Counted from the stretch's first letter, positions 47,451-57,653 are shown. The stretch: DNA of 64,000 bases from Comamonadaceae bacterium (GCA_027484105.1 JAIXUG010000014.1:1-64000); one strand, 5' to 3'. Made by a program: numbers and translations. The notes: generated by a model from the letters alone, not told the origin.

Positions 47451-47540
47451 GTGTCCTGACTTTTTGCGTTGGAGGCCGGCTTCCACACCTTGACTGTGCT
47501 GGTCAGGTGCTGGTCAGGCCCCATCACCGATAAAAGAGTG

Positions 47541-48884
47541 ATGAGCATACGACACTTGTATCTTGGACTCGGCATGGCCGGGCTGACCAGCCTGGTCACG
47601 GGGCCGCTGTGGACGCCTGCTTGCGCCGCCGACACCCTGCCTGCCTTCACCATGGCGACGCCCGCCGCCCCGAACCCGCCCATTGCCTTGAGCTTGGCCC
47701 AGGTGCTGGAGGCGGTTCAGGGCAACCCCGATGTGCTGGTCGCTTTGCGCAACCTGGATGCGGCCCAGGCGGATGTGTTGTCCGCCAAACGCATGCCGGC
47801 CCCGGTTTTCTCAACGGGCGTGTCCTCCATCGACCTGCATAACGGCGTTGGCGGCGGTTCGCTGGTCACCCAAAAACGTCTCGACAAATCCCTGGGCGTG
47901 GACTGGACCTGGGAACGCGGCAACAAACGGGCGCTGCGGACCGAACAGGCCGAACGGCTGGTGCTGGCTGCCCAAGCAGACAGCCATGAAACTTTGGTAT
48001 TGCAAAAAATCGGCGCGCTCGCTGCTTTTTATGACCTGCAGGCGGCACAACAACGTCTGCAAACCCTGCAAAACCTGGCGCAAAGCGCAGAAAAGCTGGC
48101 ACAAACAGCCGAGCGACGATTGAAAGCCGGGGACCTGTCGGCACAAGACACTGCACGAACGCAAATTGAGGCGGCCCGCACCCAGGCGGATTTGAAAACC
48201 GCCCAACTCGAACGCCAACAAGCCGCCCAATGGCTCAGCACCTGGACGGGCCTGACGGTCCCAGCGGCGGGCTGGCAAATCCAAAGCGACTGGCCCGCCA
48301 ATGCGACAGGACCCCTGCCTACTGCAGACCAAATCGACGCCTTGGTGGAACTGCGCAGCGACGTGATGGCTGCGCGCACGCGCTTGGCCGCAGCGCAAAC
48401 CGCCGTGGAATCGGCCCAGGCCTTGCGCATCACGGACCCCACCTTGGGCAGCACCTTTGACCACATTCCCAACGCATTGGGCAACACCACCCGTCTTCTG
48501 GCGTTTCGCATATCCATGCCGCTGACAACAGGACACCGGTTCGATGGAGAAATAGGCCGGGCCACGGCACAAGAAGCCCAAAGCCGTGATGTGCTGAAAA
48601 AAACCCAGATCAAAGCGCGCGCTGAATTGACCACCCTGGTTCAGGCTTGGCAGGCCAGCCAAGCGCGTCTGAAGATTTACGAGGACAGCATCCTGCCACA
48701 GGCCATCCGCGTCGCCACACAAGCAGAGACAGCCTACAACAAAGGCGGGTTGACCCTGACCGACCTGCTGGACGCGCGCCGAACCCTGCAGATCACCCAA
48801 CTCGACGCACTCGCTGTGCGCAGCGAACACGCCAAAGCCCAAGGGGCCTGGCTGTTGCGCCAAAGTGCGCAAGTCGCGCCCTGA
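47541..48884 (+). CDS. TolC/CzcC-like outer-membrane efflux channel
   Basis: 447-aa outer-membrane factor for a heavy-metal RND pump. It has a signal peptide (ending PACAA) and two OEP repeats of long amphipathic helices rich in Ala/Gln (for example LQTLQNLAQSAEKLAQTAER and AYNKGGLTLTDLLDARRTL, the latter a CzcC-family hallmark). ATG 47541 follows AAAGAG. It starts the three-gene efflux operon; the adaptor gene begins 31 bp after its stop. Confidence 0.9.
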   Translation: MSIRHLYLGLGMAGLTSLVTGPLWTPACAADTLPAFTMATPAAPNPPIALSLAQVLEAVQGNPDVLVALRNLDAAQADVLSAKRMPAPVFSTGVSSIDLHNGVGGGSLVTQKRLDKSLGVDWTWERGNKRALRTEQAERLVLAAQADSHETLVLQKIGALAAFYDLQAAQQRLQTLQNLAQSAEKLAQTAERRLKAGDLSAQDTARTQIEAARTQADLKTAQLERQQAAQWLSTWTGLTVPAAGWQIQSDWPANATGPLPTADQIDALVELRSDVMAARTRLAAAQTAVESAQALRITDPTLGSTFDHIPNALGNTTRLLAFRISMPLTTGHRFDGEIGRATAQEAQSRDVLKKTQIKARAELTTLVQAWQASQARLKIYEDSILPQAIRVATQAETAYNKGGLTLTDLLDARRTLQITQLDALAVRSEHAKAQGAWLLRQSAQVAP

Positions 48885-48915
48885 ACGATCCATTGAAGAA
48901 CTCTAAAGCGAGTGT

Positions 48916-50088
48916 ATGACCGTGAAATTTCGACACGCATCGATCACCCCCATGGCACTGGCTGTGCTGGCCCTGCTCAGCGCTTGCCAAGAGCCACCCA
49001 GCGAACCGTTGGTGACGAGCACTTCGCCCATCATCCAGAACCAAGAACTGCGCTACCCGGCCGATCATCCCCAGTTGCTGCTGCTGACCACCACACCCGC
49101 AACCCGGGCCCAAGACATGGCGGTCGAATTGCCAGCCCGCTTTGTTTGGAACGAAGAAAAAACCCAACGCATTTACCCGGCTTTTGCTGGCCGCGTGACG
49201 CACATCAAAGCCGACATCGGGCAATCGGTGAACGCTGGGCAAGAACTGGCTCTTTTGGCCTCACCCGAGTTTGGTGCCGCCCAAGCGGACACCTCGCGTG
49301 CCCGGATCGATGCCCAACTGGCCCAAAAAGCTTTGGCCAGACAGCGCGAACTGTTTGACGCCGGCGTCGTGGCCCGCAAAGACCTGGAGCAAGCCGAGGC
49401 CGAGGCCGCCAGAGCCCAAGCCGATGTGACCCGCGCACAAGCACGCACCAGCTTGTACGGCAGCACCTCGGGCGTGACGCTGCAGTTGGGCCTGCGCAGT
49501 GACATCCGCGGCGTGGTGGTCGAGCGCAACCTCAACCCCGGTCAAGAGGTGCGACCCGAGTCTGTCAATGCCCCCTTGTTCGTGGTCTCGGACCCCACAA
49601 GCTTGTGGGCCCAAATCGATGCACAGGAGGCGGACGTGCCCGATCTGCGGCCGGGCGCCAAGGTGGTTCTGATCGTTCCGACACTGCCAGATCGACGGTT
49701 TGAGGCCACCATTGCCGCGGTGACGGACCAAATCGATCCCACCACCCGAACCATCAAAATCCGAGCCGTGGTGGCCAATCCACAGCGCCTGCTCAAAAAC
49801 GAAATGCTGGCGAAGGTGCACTACCAAAGAAAAGTCGCCCCCGGTGTTGAAGTGCCCGCCAGTGCGGTTTTTTTGCGTGGCAACCAACACTACGTCTTTG
49901 TGAAAAGTGACCTGGGCTTGTTTTCACCACGCGACGTCAAGCTCTCCTACGAAGGCCCCAAAACCGTGCTGCTGAGTGAAGGCCTGAAAGAAGGCGAGCA
50001 GGTGGTGATTCAAAACGGCTTGCTGCTGGCCCGTGAACTGCGCATTGCCCAAGAAGCCGCGCACACCATTCAAGCCGCCAAGCCATGA
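48916..50088 (+). CDS. CzcB-like efflux adaptor lipoprotein
   Basis: 390-aa periplasmic adaptor of a heavy-metal RND pump. It has a lipobox (LLSAC, Cys24), lipoyl halves (GRVTHIKADIGQSVNAGQEL and LRSDIRGVVVERNLNPGQEV), a short coiled-coil hairpin (about 120-165), and beta-barrel and proximal domains. The short hairpin is typical of metal-exporting adaptors. The stop overlaps the pump gene start by four bases. Confidence 0.93.
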   Translation: MTVKFRHASITPMALAVLALLSACQEPPSEPLVTSTSPIIQNQELRYPADHPQLLLLTTTPATRAQDMAVELPARFVWNEEKTQRIYPAFAGRVTHIKADIGQSVNAGQELALLASPEFGAAQADTSRARIDAQLAQKALARQRELFDAGVVARKDLEQAEAEAARAQADVTRAQARTSLYGSTSGVTLQLGLRSDIRGVVVERNLNPGQEVRPESVNAPLFVVSDPTSLWAQIDAQEADVPDLRPGAKVVLIVPTLPDRRFEATIAAVTDQIDPTTRTIKIRAVVANPQRLLKNEMLAKVHYQRKVAPGVEVPASAVFLRGNQHYVFVKSDLGLFSPRDVKLSYEGPKTVLLSEGLKEGEQVVIQNGLLLARELRIAQEAAHTIQAAKP

Positions 50089-53000
50089 AAAAGATCATCC
50101 ACTATGCACTGAACCAACCGTTGTTCATCGTGCTGGGCACCTTGCTCTTTGTCTTGGCCGGTGTGATTGCCTTCAAAAATTTGTCGGTGGAGGCTTTTCC
50201 CGATGTCACAGACACGCAAGTGACCGTGATCGCGCTGTACCCGGGCCGTGCAGCCGAAGAGGTTGAAAAGCAGGTCACCCTGCCCATTGAAGTCGCGCTG
50301 GCAGGCCTGCCCCATTCGATTCGGGTGTTTTCGCATACCCAGTTTGGCCTGTCATTCACGGTCGTCACCTACAACGACAAAGCCGATGTCAACACCGCAC
50401 GTCAACAGGTCAACGAACGGTTGGGGGGCATCCATCTGCCTGCAGGGGTGGAAGCCAACATCGCCCCGAATGCCACACCGGTCGGCGAAATCATGCGGTA
50501 CCGATTGCGCGGCGACGGTCAAACCACAACGGAGCTGCGCACCCTACAAGACTGGGTGGTCGAGCGCAGCTTAAGACAAGTGCCCGGTGTGGCCGATGTG
50601 GTGGCCATGGGCGGCTTCATCAAGCAATACGAGGTACAGCCTGACCTGGAAAAACTGCGCGCCCACAAATTGACTTTGCAAAACCTGCTCGAAGCCCTGG
50701 GCCGAAGCAGCTCCAATGCCGGAGGCAGTTATGTGGGCCAAGGTTTGCAGCAGTTCGCCATCCGCGGCATTGGCCTGCTGAGCTCACCCGAAGAAATCGG
50801 TCAAGTGGTGGTGGCCACCCGCAACTCCACACCCATCTTGGTGCGCGATGTGGCGACGGTCAAAATTGGCGCCATGCCTCGCTTGGGGACGGTCGGCCAG
50901 GATCTGGATGACGACATCGTGACCGGGATTGTGGTCATGCGCAAAGGCGAGAACCCGAGCTTTGTTCTCAAGGGCGTGAAGGAAAAACTTCGAGAGCTCA
51001 ACGAAAGAGGGCTGCCCAAAGGGGTTCAGGTGGTGCCGTTTTACGACCGCACTTGGTTGATGGACAAAACGCTGACCACGGTTTTCAAAAATCTGGTGGA
51101 AGGCGCCTTGCTGGTATCGCTGGTTCTTTATATTTTTCTGTCCAATTTGCGTGCCAGCTTGGCGGTGGTGGTGGTGATTCCGCTGGCTTTGCTGTCCACC
51201 TTCATGGGCCTCAAAGTCATGGGGATACCGGCAAACCTGCTGGCATTGGGCGCGATTGATTTCGGCATCATCGTCGATGGTGCGGTGATTGTGATTGAGA
51301 ACATCATGCGGCGCCTGGCCGAGCGCGGTGAGGGCATGAGCGACAAAGAACGAAAGGCCGTGATCACCGAAGCGGCCAACGAGGTGGCGCGACCGACCGT
51401 TTTTTCCATGTTGATCATCATCGCTGCACACATTCCGATTTTTGCTCTCGAACGCCATGAAGGCCGCATCTTTCAACCCATGGCCTTGTCGGTCACCGCC
51501 GCATTGATGGGTGCACTGGTTTTTTCCCTCACCTTGGTGCCTTTGCTCAGTTATTGGATGTTGCGAAGGAAAGTGCCCCACGAAGACAACCGCGTGGTCA
51601 CAAAAGCCAAACAAATCTACATTCCAACGCTCGATTGGGCCTTGGGCCATCGCCGCAAAGTTGTCGCGCTCGCCATCGCCTGTTTTGCACTGGCCATGCT
51701 GGCCGCTTCCAAGCTGGGCTCAGAGTTTTTGCCCGAACTGAACGAAGGAACCATTTGGGTTAATGTCCGCCTGCCTTCTAGTGTCGCCAATGAGGAGGCC
51801 ACCCAAATTTTGAAACAGGTGCGTCTGGCGCTCAGCCGTGTGCCCGAGGTTCGCACCACCGTTTCCAAAGCCGGTCAGCCCGAGGACGGCACCGATCCCA
51901 AAACCATCAGCATGGCCGAGGTTTTTGTCGATCTGAAACCGCCCGAGGCGTGGCGAAAAGGCTTGACGCGTGAACAACTCATTGAAGAAATGGAGCAAGC
52001 CGTTTCGGCCTTGCCCGGTATGGAACCCACGTTCTCACAGCCCATCCGGGACAACGTTTTGGAATCGATCTCGCAAATTGATGGCCAAATCGTGATCAAA
52101 GTCGCTGGCGACGATTTGGTGGTTCTGAAAAATGTCACCGAAGCCATTGAGCGCGAGATCAGACAAGTCAAAGGGGTCAGCCGCTCCGAAATCAACCGGC
52201 AAGGTGAGTTGCCGCAGTTGCTGATCAACATCCAGCGAGAGCAGGCCGCGCGTTACGGCTTGAATGTGGGGGACATCCAGGATGTGATTGAAGCTGCGCT
52301 GGCAGGCAAGGGCGCAACCATGTTGTGGGACGGTGAAAGGCGTTTTGATGTGGCCGTGCGTTTGCCGCAAGAGCGCCGCAGCATTGCCGAATTGGCCTTC
52401 ATCCCCATCCCCAGACCCGATGGCGGTTATGTCAATTTGGGCGCTGTCAGCAAAATTGAACAAGCCAGCGGCGCCATGAACATCGCGCGCGAGTCCGGTC
52501 GGCGCACCATGGCGATCGGCATCTTCATCAAAGGCCGTGACATGGGGTCGGTCGTGGCCGACATGAAAAAACTGGTGGATTCGCGCGTCACGATTCCTGC
52601 CAATTACAGCGTCAGCTGGTCGGGGGAGTTTGAAAATCAGGAGCGGGCCATGAAACGCCTGTCCTTGGTGGTGCCCATTTCATTGCTGCTGATTTTTGTC
52701 CTGTTGGTGGACGCCTTCGGCTCATTCAAAAGCGCCGCGCTGATACTGATCAACGTCCCATTGGCCCTGATTGGTGGCTTTGTGGCCCTGTGGATTTTCA
52801 AAATCCCCCTGTCCGTGTCTGCGGCCATCGGCTTCATTGCCTTGTCAGGCCAAGCGGTGCTCAATGGGGTCGTGATGCTTTCGGTGTTTCAACAACTGCG
52901 CAATGCGGGCTGCACCGTCATCGATGCCATCAAGCAAGGCGCACAGCAGCGTTTGCGCACCGTGCTGATGACGGCCATGCTGGCGGCTTTGGGTTTGCTG

Positions 53001-53177
53001 CCCATGGCCCTGAGCCGTGAAATCGGTGCAGAAACCCAGCGACCATTGGCCATTGTGGTGATTGGCGGCCTGATCACGGCGACATTGCTCACCTTGGTGG
53101 TATTGCCGGTGCTTTACGCGTCTTGGTTCGAAAAAGACCGGGCGCCCAACGCTTCAGCAACAAGGCGTTGGCCATGA
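50085..53177 (+). CDS. CzcA-like heavy-metal RND efflux pump (HME type)
   Basis: 1030-aa proton-driven exporter of divalent metal ions from periplasm or cytoplasm. Helix 4 contains [15 protein letters not shown]; the Asp-Asp-Glu pattern is that of the Co/Zn/Cd/Ni pumps (CzcA/CnrA), not of copper/silver CusA, so a divalent cation is the likelier substrate. The N-terminus ([16 protein letters not shown]) and [11 protein letters not shown]-like segment ([15 protein letters not shown]) are standard. The 3' end overlaps the convergent copA gene by 89 bases. Confidence 0.94.
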   Translation: MKKIIHYALNQPLFIVLGTLLFVLAGVIAFKNLSVEAFPDVTDTQVTVIALYPGRAAEEVEKQVTLPIEVALAGLPHSIRVFSHTQFGLSFTVVTYNDKADVNTARQQVNERLGGIHLPAGVEANIAPNATPVGEIMRYRLRGDGQTTTELRTLQDWVVERSLRQVPGVADVVAMGGFIKQYEVQPDLEKLRAHKLTLQNLLEALGRSSSNAGGSYVGQGLQQFAIRGIGLLSSPEEIGQVVVATRNSTPILVRDVATVKIGAMPRLGTVGQDLDDDIVTGIVVMRKGENPSFVLKGVKEKLRELNERGLPKGVQVVPFYDRTWLMDKTLTTVFKNLVEGALLVSLVLYIFLSNLRASLAVVVVIPLALLSTFMGLKVMGIPANLLALGAIDFGIIVDGAVIVIENIMRRLAERGEGMSDKERKAVITEAANEVARPTVFSMLIIIAAHIPIFALERHEGRIFQPMALSVTAALMGALVFSLTLVPLLSYWMLRRKVPHEDNRVVTKAKQIYIPTLDWALGHRRKVVALAIACFALAMLAASKLGSEFLPELNEGTIWVNVRLPSSVANEEATQILKQVRLALSRVPEVRTTVSKAGQPEDGTDPKTISMAEVFVDLKPPEAWRKGLTREQLIEEMEQAVSALPGMEPTFSQPIRDNVLESISQIDGQIVIKVAGDDLVVLKNVTEAIEREIRQVKGVSRSEINRQGELPQLLINIQREQAARYGLNVGDIQDVIEAALAGKGATMLWDGERRFDVAVRLPQERRSIAELAFIPIPRPDGGYVNLGAVSKIEQASGAMNIARESGRRTMAIGIFIKGRDMGSVVADMKKLVDSRVTIPANYSVSWSGEFENQERAMKRLSLVVPISLLLIFVLLVDAFGSFKSAALILINVPLALIGGFVALWIFKIPLSVSAAIGFIALSGQAVLNGVVMLSVFQQLRNAGCTVIDAIKQGAQQRLRTVLMTAMLAALGLLPMALSREIGAETQRPLAIVVIGGLITATLLTLVVLPVLYASWFEKDRAPNASATRRWP

Positions 53178-55341
53178 CACTGACCGAGCTGAGCGCCATG
53201 GCCGCGCCCGCCATCATGGGGTTGAGGTAGCCCAACGCCGCCAAGGGAATGCCCGCCACGTTGTAGGCAAAGGCCCAAAACAGGTTTTGCCGGATCTTGG
53301 CCACGGTGCGTGCCGAGATGTCGAGCGCCGCGCCCACTAAAGCCACATCGCCGCGCATCAGGGTGATGCCCGCCGCGTGCATGGCCACATCGGTGCCGTT
53401 GCCCATGGCCATGCCCACATCGGCAGCGGCCAAGGCGGGTGCGTCGTTCACCCCATCGCCCACCATGGCCACCACTTGGCCGTTGGTGCGCAGTTGTTGC
53501 ACCTGCGCTGACTTGTCACCGGGCAGCACATCGGCCAGCACCTCACTCGCTTCGGGGCGCAACCCCAAGCGGCGCGCCATGGCTTCGGCCGCGGCTTGGT
53601 TGTCACCCGAGATCATCACCAACTTCAGCCCGCGTTCGCGCAAAGCGCTCAAGGCTTGTGCGGCACCCACTTTGGGCTCGTCGCCAAAGCCCATCAGCAG
53701 CAGGGCGTGCAAACCGTTGTGGGTGCGCTCGGCCAAGGCCGACAGGCTGGCGCCTTGCGCTTGCAAGGCTTCGATGTCTGGCTGCCAAACGCCGATGTCC
53801 AGACCCTCTTCTTGCAACCAGCGCAAACTGCCCAGCATCAGCTGCCGACCATCCAGCTTGGCCAACACGCCTTTGCCGGGCACCGCCTGCAGGTCTTGGG
53901 CCGCGGGGCCTGCCAGGCCCTGCCGTTCAGCTGCGTTCACCACCGCACGCGCCAAGGGATGTTCACTGCCGCTCTGTACGCGTGCGGCTAAAGCCAAGGC
54001 TGACACCGCATCGTGTCCAGGGGCGGGCACATGGGCCAACAAGCGCGGTTGCCCCACGGTGAGCGTGCCGGTTTTGTCAAAGGCCACGGTTTGCACGCGG
54101 TGGGCCAATTCCAGCGCCTGCACGTCCTTGATCAAGATGCCGTGCTTGGCCGCCACACCCGTGCCCGCCATGATGGCCACAGGCGTGGCCAGGCCCAGCG
54201 CACAAGGGCAGGCGATGACCAGCACAGCCACCGCATGGACGAGGGCGGTTTCAAAGTCAGCCCCCACCACCATCCAGGCCCCCAGGGTGAACAAGGCGAT
54301 CAGCAAGACCACGGGCACAAACACTTCAGCCACTTTGTCCACCAACCGCTGAATCGGTGCTTTGGCCGCTTGCGCATCTTCGACCAGGCGGATGATGTGC
54401 GAGAGCACAGTTTCATGGCCCACCGCCGTCACGCGCATCAGCACACGCCCTTCGCCGTTGATGGAGCCGCCGGTCAAAGCCGCACCCGGTGCCTTGGCCA
54501 CGGGCAAGGGTTCTCCGGTCAGCATGGATTCGTCCACCTGGGTTTGCCCTTCCACCAAGACGCCATCCAGTGGAAAACGCTCACCGGGCCGCACCACGAT
54601 CCGGTCACCCAGCAGAATTTCGTCCACGGGCACATCGACTTCGCCGTCTTCGCCCAGGCAATGCGCTTTGTCGGGGCGCAAGGCATGCAGGGCGCGGATC
54701 GCTTCGGTGGTTTGGCGTTTGGCACGCGTCTCCAGCCATTTGCCCAGCATCACTAAGGTGATGACCACGGCCGACCCTTCAAAGTACAGGTGCGGCGCGT
54801 GTCCTTCATGCGCCGTGAGCCACAACCAGACCGACAAAACCCAGCCGGCGGTGGTGCCCAGGGACACCAACAAATCCATATTGCCCGTGAGTTCCTTCAA
54901 AGCGTGCCAACCCGCCTTGTAAAAGCGTGCACCCAAGACAAATTGCACAGGGGTGGCCAGCGCAAATTGCAACCAAGCGGGCAGCATCCAGTGCTGGCCC
55001 CACAATTCGGCCAACATCGGCAAAACCAAAGGCGTGGTCAACAACAGGCCCACACCCACCGGCATGAACCCCGCCCACGGTGAATCACGGCCCACATCGG
55101 CCTGTGCTTCGGGTGTGCGGGGCTCATAACCTGCATCGCGCACAGCGCGGCGCAGGCGTGCATTGGTCACCTCATCCAATGCTACTTCGATGCGGGCCGA
55201 CTCGGTCGCCAAGTTGACCGTGGCACTGAGCACGCCGGGTACTTTTTTCAAGGCTTTTTCGACCCGGGCCACACACGAAGCGCAGGTCATCCCGCCGATG
55301 CCGATGTCGTGGGTCTGCGGTTCGTTTTTGATCTGGGTCAT
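53089..55341 (-). CDS. copA: Copper-exporting P1B-type ATPase
   Basis: 750-aa Cu(I) exporter in the inner membrane. It has one N-terminal metal-binding domain with GMTCASC (C20, C23), the transmembrane CPC motif ([11 protein letters not shown]), phosphorylation motif DKTGTLT, the SEHPLA histidine, the TGE of the actuator (MLTGEPLP) and the hinge [10 protein letters not shown]. The C-terminal tail after the last helix ([18 protein letters not shown]) overlaps the convergent pump gene. ATG 55341 is preferred over a TTG 33 bases upstream. It is divergent from copZ. Confidence 0.96.
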   Translation of the reverse strand: MTQIKNEPQTHDIGIGGMTCASCVARVEKALKKVPGVLSATVNLATESARIEVALDEVTNARLRRAVRDAGYEPRTPEAQADVGRDSPWAGFMPVGVGLLLTTPLVLPMLAELWGQHWMLPAWLQFALATPVQFVLGARFYKAGWHALKELTGNMDLLVSLGTTAGWVLSVWLWLTAHEGHAPHLYFEGSAVVITLVMLGKWLETRAKRQTTEAIRALHALRPDKAHCLGEDGEVDVPVDEILLGDRIVVRPGERFPLDGVLVEGQTQVDESMLTGEPLPVAKAPGAALTGGSINGEGRVLMRVTAVGHETVLSHIIRLVEDAQAAKAPIQRLVDKVAEVFVPVVLLIALFTLGAWMVVGADFETALVHAVAVLVIACPCALGLATPVAIMAGTGVAAKHGILIKDVQALELAHRVQTVAFDKTGTLTVGQPRLLAHVPAPGHDAVSALALAARVQSGSEHPLARAVVNAAERQGLAGPAAQDLQAVPGKGVLAKLDGRQLMLGSLRWLQEEGLDIGVWQPDIEALQAQGASLSALAERTHNGLHALLLMGFGDEPKVGAAQALSALRERGLKLVMISGDNQAAAEAMARRLGLRPEASEVLADVLPGDKSAQVQQLRTNGQVVAMVGDGVNDAPALAAADVGMAMGNGTDVAMHAAGITLMRGDVALVGAALDISARTVAKIRQNLFWAFAYNVAGIPLAALGYLNPMMAGAAMALSSVSVMANALLLKRWAPGLFRTKTRKAPAIPPR

Positions 55342-55365
55342 GGTTGGTGTGACGCGATGGACTAT

Positions 55366-55377
55366 GCTTTGCAAAGC
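55366..55377. promoter_or_regulatory. Palindrome in the copA-copZ divergent promoter region
   Basis: GCTTTGCAAAGC is a perfect 12-base palindrome in the 65-bp gap between the copA and copZ starts. It could be the operator of a copper regulator acting on both genes. It does not match the CueR ACCTTG..CAAGGT form closely, and no cueR gene is in the window, so the regulator is unknown. Confidence 0.35.
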
Positions 55378-55406
55378 GCGACAGGTCTTGGCGCAAAGGA
55401 AACATC

Positions 55407-55604
55407 ATGAACCAAATTTTTACCGTTGAGGGCATGACTTGTGGTCACTGCGAAAAAGCCGTGACGAAAGCCCTGTTGGCTTTGGATGCCCAGGCCAAAA
55501 TTGTGATCGACCGCACACACCATCTGGTGCAAGTCGATTCCGAGCAAAGCCGCCAGGCATTAGCCAAGGCCATCAGCGACGAAGGGTACCGCGTGACGGC
55601 TTGA
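55407..55604 (+). CDS. copZ: CopZ-like copper chaperone
   Basis: 65-aa cytosolic heavy-metal-associated domain with the Cu(I) site GMTCGHC (C12, C15) and the conserved DEGYRV C-terminal segment. AAAGGAAA precedes ATG 55407. It would ferry Cu(I) to the adjacent divergent CopA. Confidence 0.94.
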   Translation: MNQIFTVEGMTCGHCEKAVTKALLALDAQAKIVIDRTHHLVQVDSEQSRQALAKAISDEGYRVTA

Positions 55605-55702
55605 ATGGGTTCATGCTTCTTTACAAATCACTGCAAAGCATGCATGTGCCTGATACATGGGCGGATCAAACTTTGACATCCCATCAACCCAAGGATGTTT
55701 TT

Positions 55703-56200
55703 ATGAAATCGATTCGCACCACCCTCATGGCGGCCTCTTTGATGGCCGGACTTTCAGGCTTGGCCATGGCCCATTCGTCTAACGAGGGCTCCATACAGGG
55801 GCCATCCACCGAACGCATGGAAAGAATGCACGCCCAAATGGGCGAGCGCCATGCCAAACATTTGGCCGAATTCAAAAGCAAACTGAACTTGCAAGCTTCT
55901 CAAGAAAGCGCTTGGGCCCAATTTGCCCAGTCGATGCAAAGACCTGAACGCATGCCACGGCCAGACCGCGCCAGCATGGAAAAACTGAGCACGCCCGAGC
56001 GTCTGGACCGCATGCAAGCCATGATGGTTGAACGCCAAGCGCAGATGCAAAAACGCATCGAAGGCGCCAAAATTTTTTATGCCGGCTTGAGCACAGCCCA
56101 GCAACAAGTCTTTGACAAAGAATCTGCCCGTGCCATGGGTCGCATGGGTGGTGATGTTCACCGCATGCATCATGGTGGTGGGCACCACGGCAGACATTGA
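55703..56200 (+). CDS. Spy/CpxP-family periplasmic protein (LTXXQ motif)
   Basis: 165-aa periplasmic protein with a signal peptide (ending GLAMA), a Met/Arg/Glu-rich helical body, two LTXXQ-like motifs (STPERLDRMQ and LSTAQQQ) and a His-rich C-terminus (HRMHHGGGHHGRH). Spy/CpxP/ZraP relatives act as chaperones or metal-binding stress proteins; the many Met and His residues and the neighbouring copper genes favour metal binding. AAGGATG precedes ATG 55703. A strong terminator follows. Confidence 0.88.
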   Translation: MKSIRTTLMAASLMAGLSGLAMAHSSNEGSIQGPSTERMERMHAQMGERHAKHLAEFKSKLNLQASQESAWAQFAQSMQRPERMPRPDRASMEKLSTPERLDRMQAMMVERQAQMQKRIEGAKIFYAGLSTAQQQVFDKESARAMGRMGGDVHRMHHGGGHHGRH

Positions 56201-56219
56201 TCCATTCATTAAACCTTGC

Positions 56220-56243
56220 AAAGGGCTGCTTCGGCAGCCTTTT
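56220..56243 (+). terminator. Rho-independent terminator after the Spy-like gene
   Basis: Stem GGCTGC (56224-56229) and GCAGCC (56234-56239) closed by a TTCG tetraloop, extended by A-T pairs and followed by TTTT. It sits 20 bp after the stop of the Spy-like gene and ends the copper/metal transcription unit. Confidence 0.88.
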
Positions 56244-56297
56244 GCACATTTGATGCAGGTCAATTTTAAAAAAGCGCAGGGCGATAAGCTTCTTGGC

Positions 56298-57161
56298 ATG
56301 AACACTCAAGCCAAGCCCCCTTCTTTTCCACCCCAAAGGCCGCCTGGTGGATGGAAGTTGCCCGCTGTTTTGCCCATCACCTTCAAAAAACCTTTCGAAT
56401 GGTTGTGGATGGGGCTCAAAGACATGGGCCATTCGCCCTGGTTGAGCCTGATGCATGGCTTGGTGTTGGCATTGGGTGGTGGCTTGATCACTTGGCTGGC
56501 ACACGACCGGTTTTGGTTGCTGGCCGGTGCGGTATCGGGATTTTTGGTCGTGGCGCCGGTGTTGGCCACCAGTTTGTACGCGATGAGCCGCGCCATTGAG
56601 CGCAAGGAGGCTGTCAACTTCGGCTTGTTGATCCAAACCTGGACACGCTGGCAAACCCAGCGTTTCAATGAACCGGCAAGTTATTGGTGTCTGGTGCGCT
56701 TTGGGGTTTTGCTGGGCTTGGCCGGTACAGGCTGGGTGATGACCTCTTCGGCCTTGATCACCTTGTTGACACCCGAACCCGTTCAGACCCCCATGGATTT
56801 CATCCACCATGTGGTGCTCAGCCAAGAACACCATGTGTTTGAGTTGTGGTTGGTTCTGGGAGGCTTGCTGGCGGCTCCTGTTTTTGCGTCCAGTGTCGTG
56901 GCCATGCCTTTGCTGCTGGACCGCAAAGTCAACACTTTGCAAGCTGTCTTGATCAGTTGGAAAACGGCGTTGACCCACCCCTTGCCCATGGCTTTGTGGG
57001 CCCTGCTGATCATGGGCCTTAGTCTTTTTGGGGTGTTGATGCTGTTTGTGGGTCTGGTGCTGGTCGTGCCCATCCTAGGCCATGCGTCTTGGCACGCCTA
57101 CCGTGATTTGGTTGATACCAGCGATCTGGCCGAACGCACACCCAGCCAAGGGACCCTGTGA
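56298..57161 (+). CDS. DUF2189 family membrane protein
   Basis: 287-aa polytopic inner-membrane protein of unknown function. It has about six hydrophobic helices (for example LMHGLVLALGGGLITWLA, LLAGAVSGFLVVAPVLATSL, WALLIMGLSLFGVLMLFVGL) and the conserved PVLATSLYAMSRAIERKE and PILGHASWHAYRDLV segments of DUF2189. ATG 56298 was chosen as the first start after the terminator. The stop overlaps the next gene's start region. Confidence 0.88.
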   Translation: MNTQAKPPSFPPQRPPGGWKLPAVLPITFKKPFEWLWMGLKDMGHSPWLSLMHGLVLALGGGLITWLAHDRFWLLAGAVSGFLVVAPVLATSLYAMSRAIERKEAVNFGLLIQTWTRWQTQRFNEPASYWCLVRFGVLLGLAGTGWVMTSSALITLLTPEPVQTPMDFIHHVVLSQEHHVFELWLVLGGLLAAPVFASSVVAMPLLLDRKVNTLQAVLISWKTALTHPLPMALWALLIMGLSLFGVLMLFVGLVLVVPILGHASWHAYRDLVDTSDLAERTPSQGTL

Positions 57162-57370
57162 TGTGGGGTTTGACCGAGGAGCAATTTGCCTGGTTTGGTT
57201 TGACCATCGGTGTCACAGCTTTCATGCTGTACATGCTGTTCATCGTGCTGCAACTGGCTTGGGAATCTAAAGCTGGAAAATTTGGAACCTTTGTCATTTT
57301 CATTGGCTTGGCTTTTGGCATGTTGGGCTTTGTTGCCAAAGGCGTCATCCAGTGGTTGATTGACAAATAA
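57161..57370 (+). CDS. DUF2788 small membrane protein
   Basis: 69-aa protein with two membrane helices (FGLTIGVTAFMLYMLFIVLQL and FVIFIGLAFGMLGFVAKGV) around a short loop (ESKAGKFGT), the DUF2788 family layout; function unknown. ATG 57161 follows AGGGA; a GTG one codon earlier (57158) is the alternative. The A of its ATG is the last base of the DUF2189 stop codon, so the pair is coupled. Confidence 0.85.
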   Translation: MWGLTEEQFAWFGLTIGVTAFMLYMLFIVLQLAWESKAGKFGTFVIFIGLAFGMLGFVAKGVIQWLIDK

Positions 57371-57387
57371 TGGACACACAACAAGCC

Positions 57388-57602
57388 TGTGGATAGAAAC
57401 GGCATAACCAGCAACTTATCCACAGCTTGGTCCATTTTTCAAAAGTTGTTCATGAACCCACGACAGCACAAAAGCAGAGTCACACACAATTTCAAAAACC
57501 AGACAAGTGCTTGTCAATCATCAAGAAAAAGACCTTGTCCACAAGAACCTCCTGCCCCTACTACTACGACTAATTAAAGATATAAACCTATAGAGAGATA
57601 AC
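57388..57602. other. Candidate chromosomal replication origin (oriC)
   Basis: In the largest intergenic gap of the window: DnaA boxes TGTGGATAG (57388-57396, minus-strand box, one mismatch), TTATCCACA (57416-57424, perfect) and TTGTCCACA (57535-57543, one mismatch). After the last box come a GC-rich spacer (57547-57557), CTA-CTA-CTA-CGA-CTA trinucleotides (57558-57572) resembling DnaA-trios, and an AT-rich tract (57571-57602). This order (box, GC-rich, trios, AT-rich) is the basal unwinding layout described for bacterial origins. Sampled G/C counts change sign around this position. No dnaA, dnaN or gyrB is in the window. A DnaA-binding control site for min genes is the alternative. Confidence 0.6.
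57502..57515. repeat. Inverted repeat inside the oriC-like gap
   Basis: GACAAG-TG-CTTGTC, a 6-base inverted repeat with a two-base centre, 20 bp before the last DnaA box. The half GACAAGTG recurs at 57608-57615, upstream of minC. Role unknown; could be a regulator site for minC or an origin-binding protein. Confidence 0.35.
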
Positions 57603-57653
57603 AAGCGACAAGTGCACTGTTAAGATTTGCACCTTTCCAACCCCAACAGCACC

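Noticed and set aside
50085-53177. CusA-type copper/silver pump
   Set aside because: Helix 4 has the DFG..DGA..E pattern of divalent-metal pumps, which CusA lacks, despite the adjacent copA.
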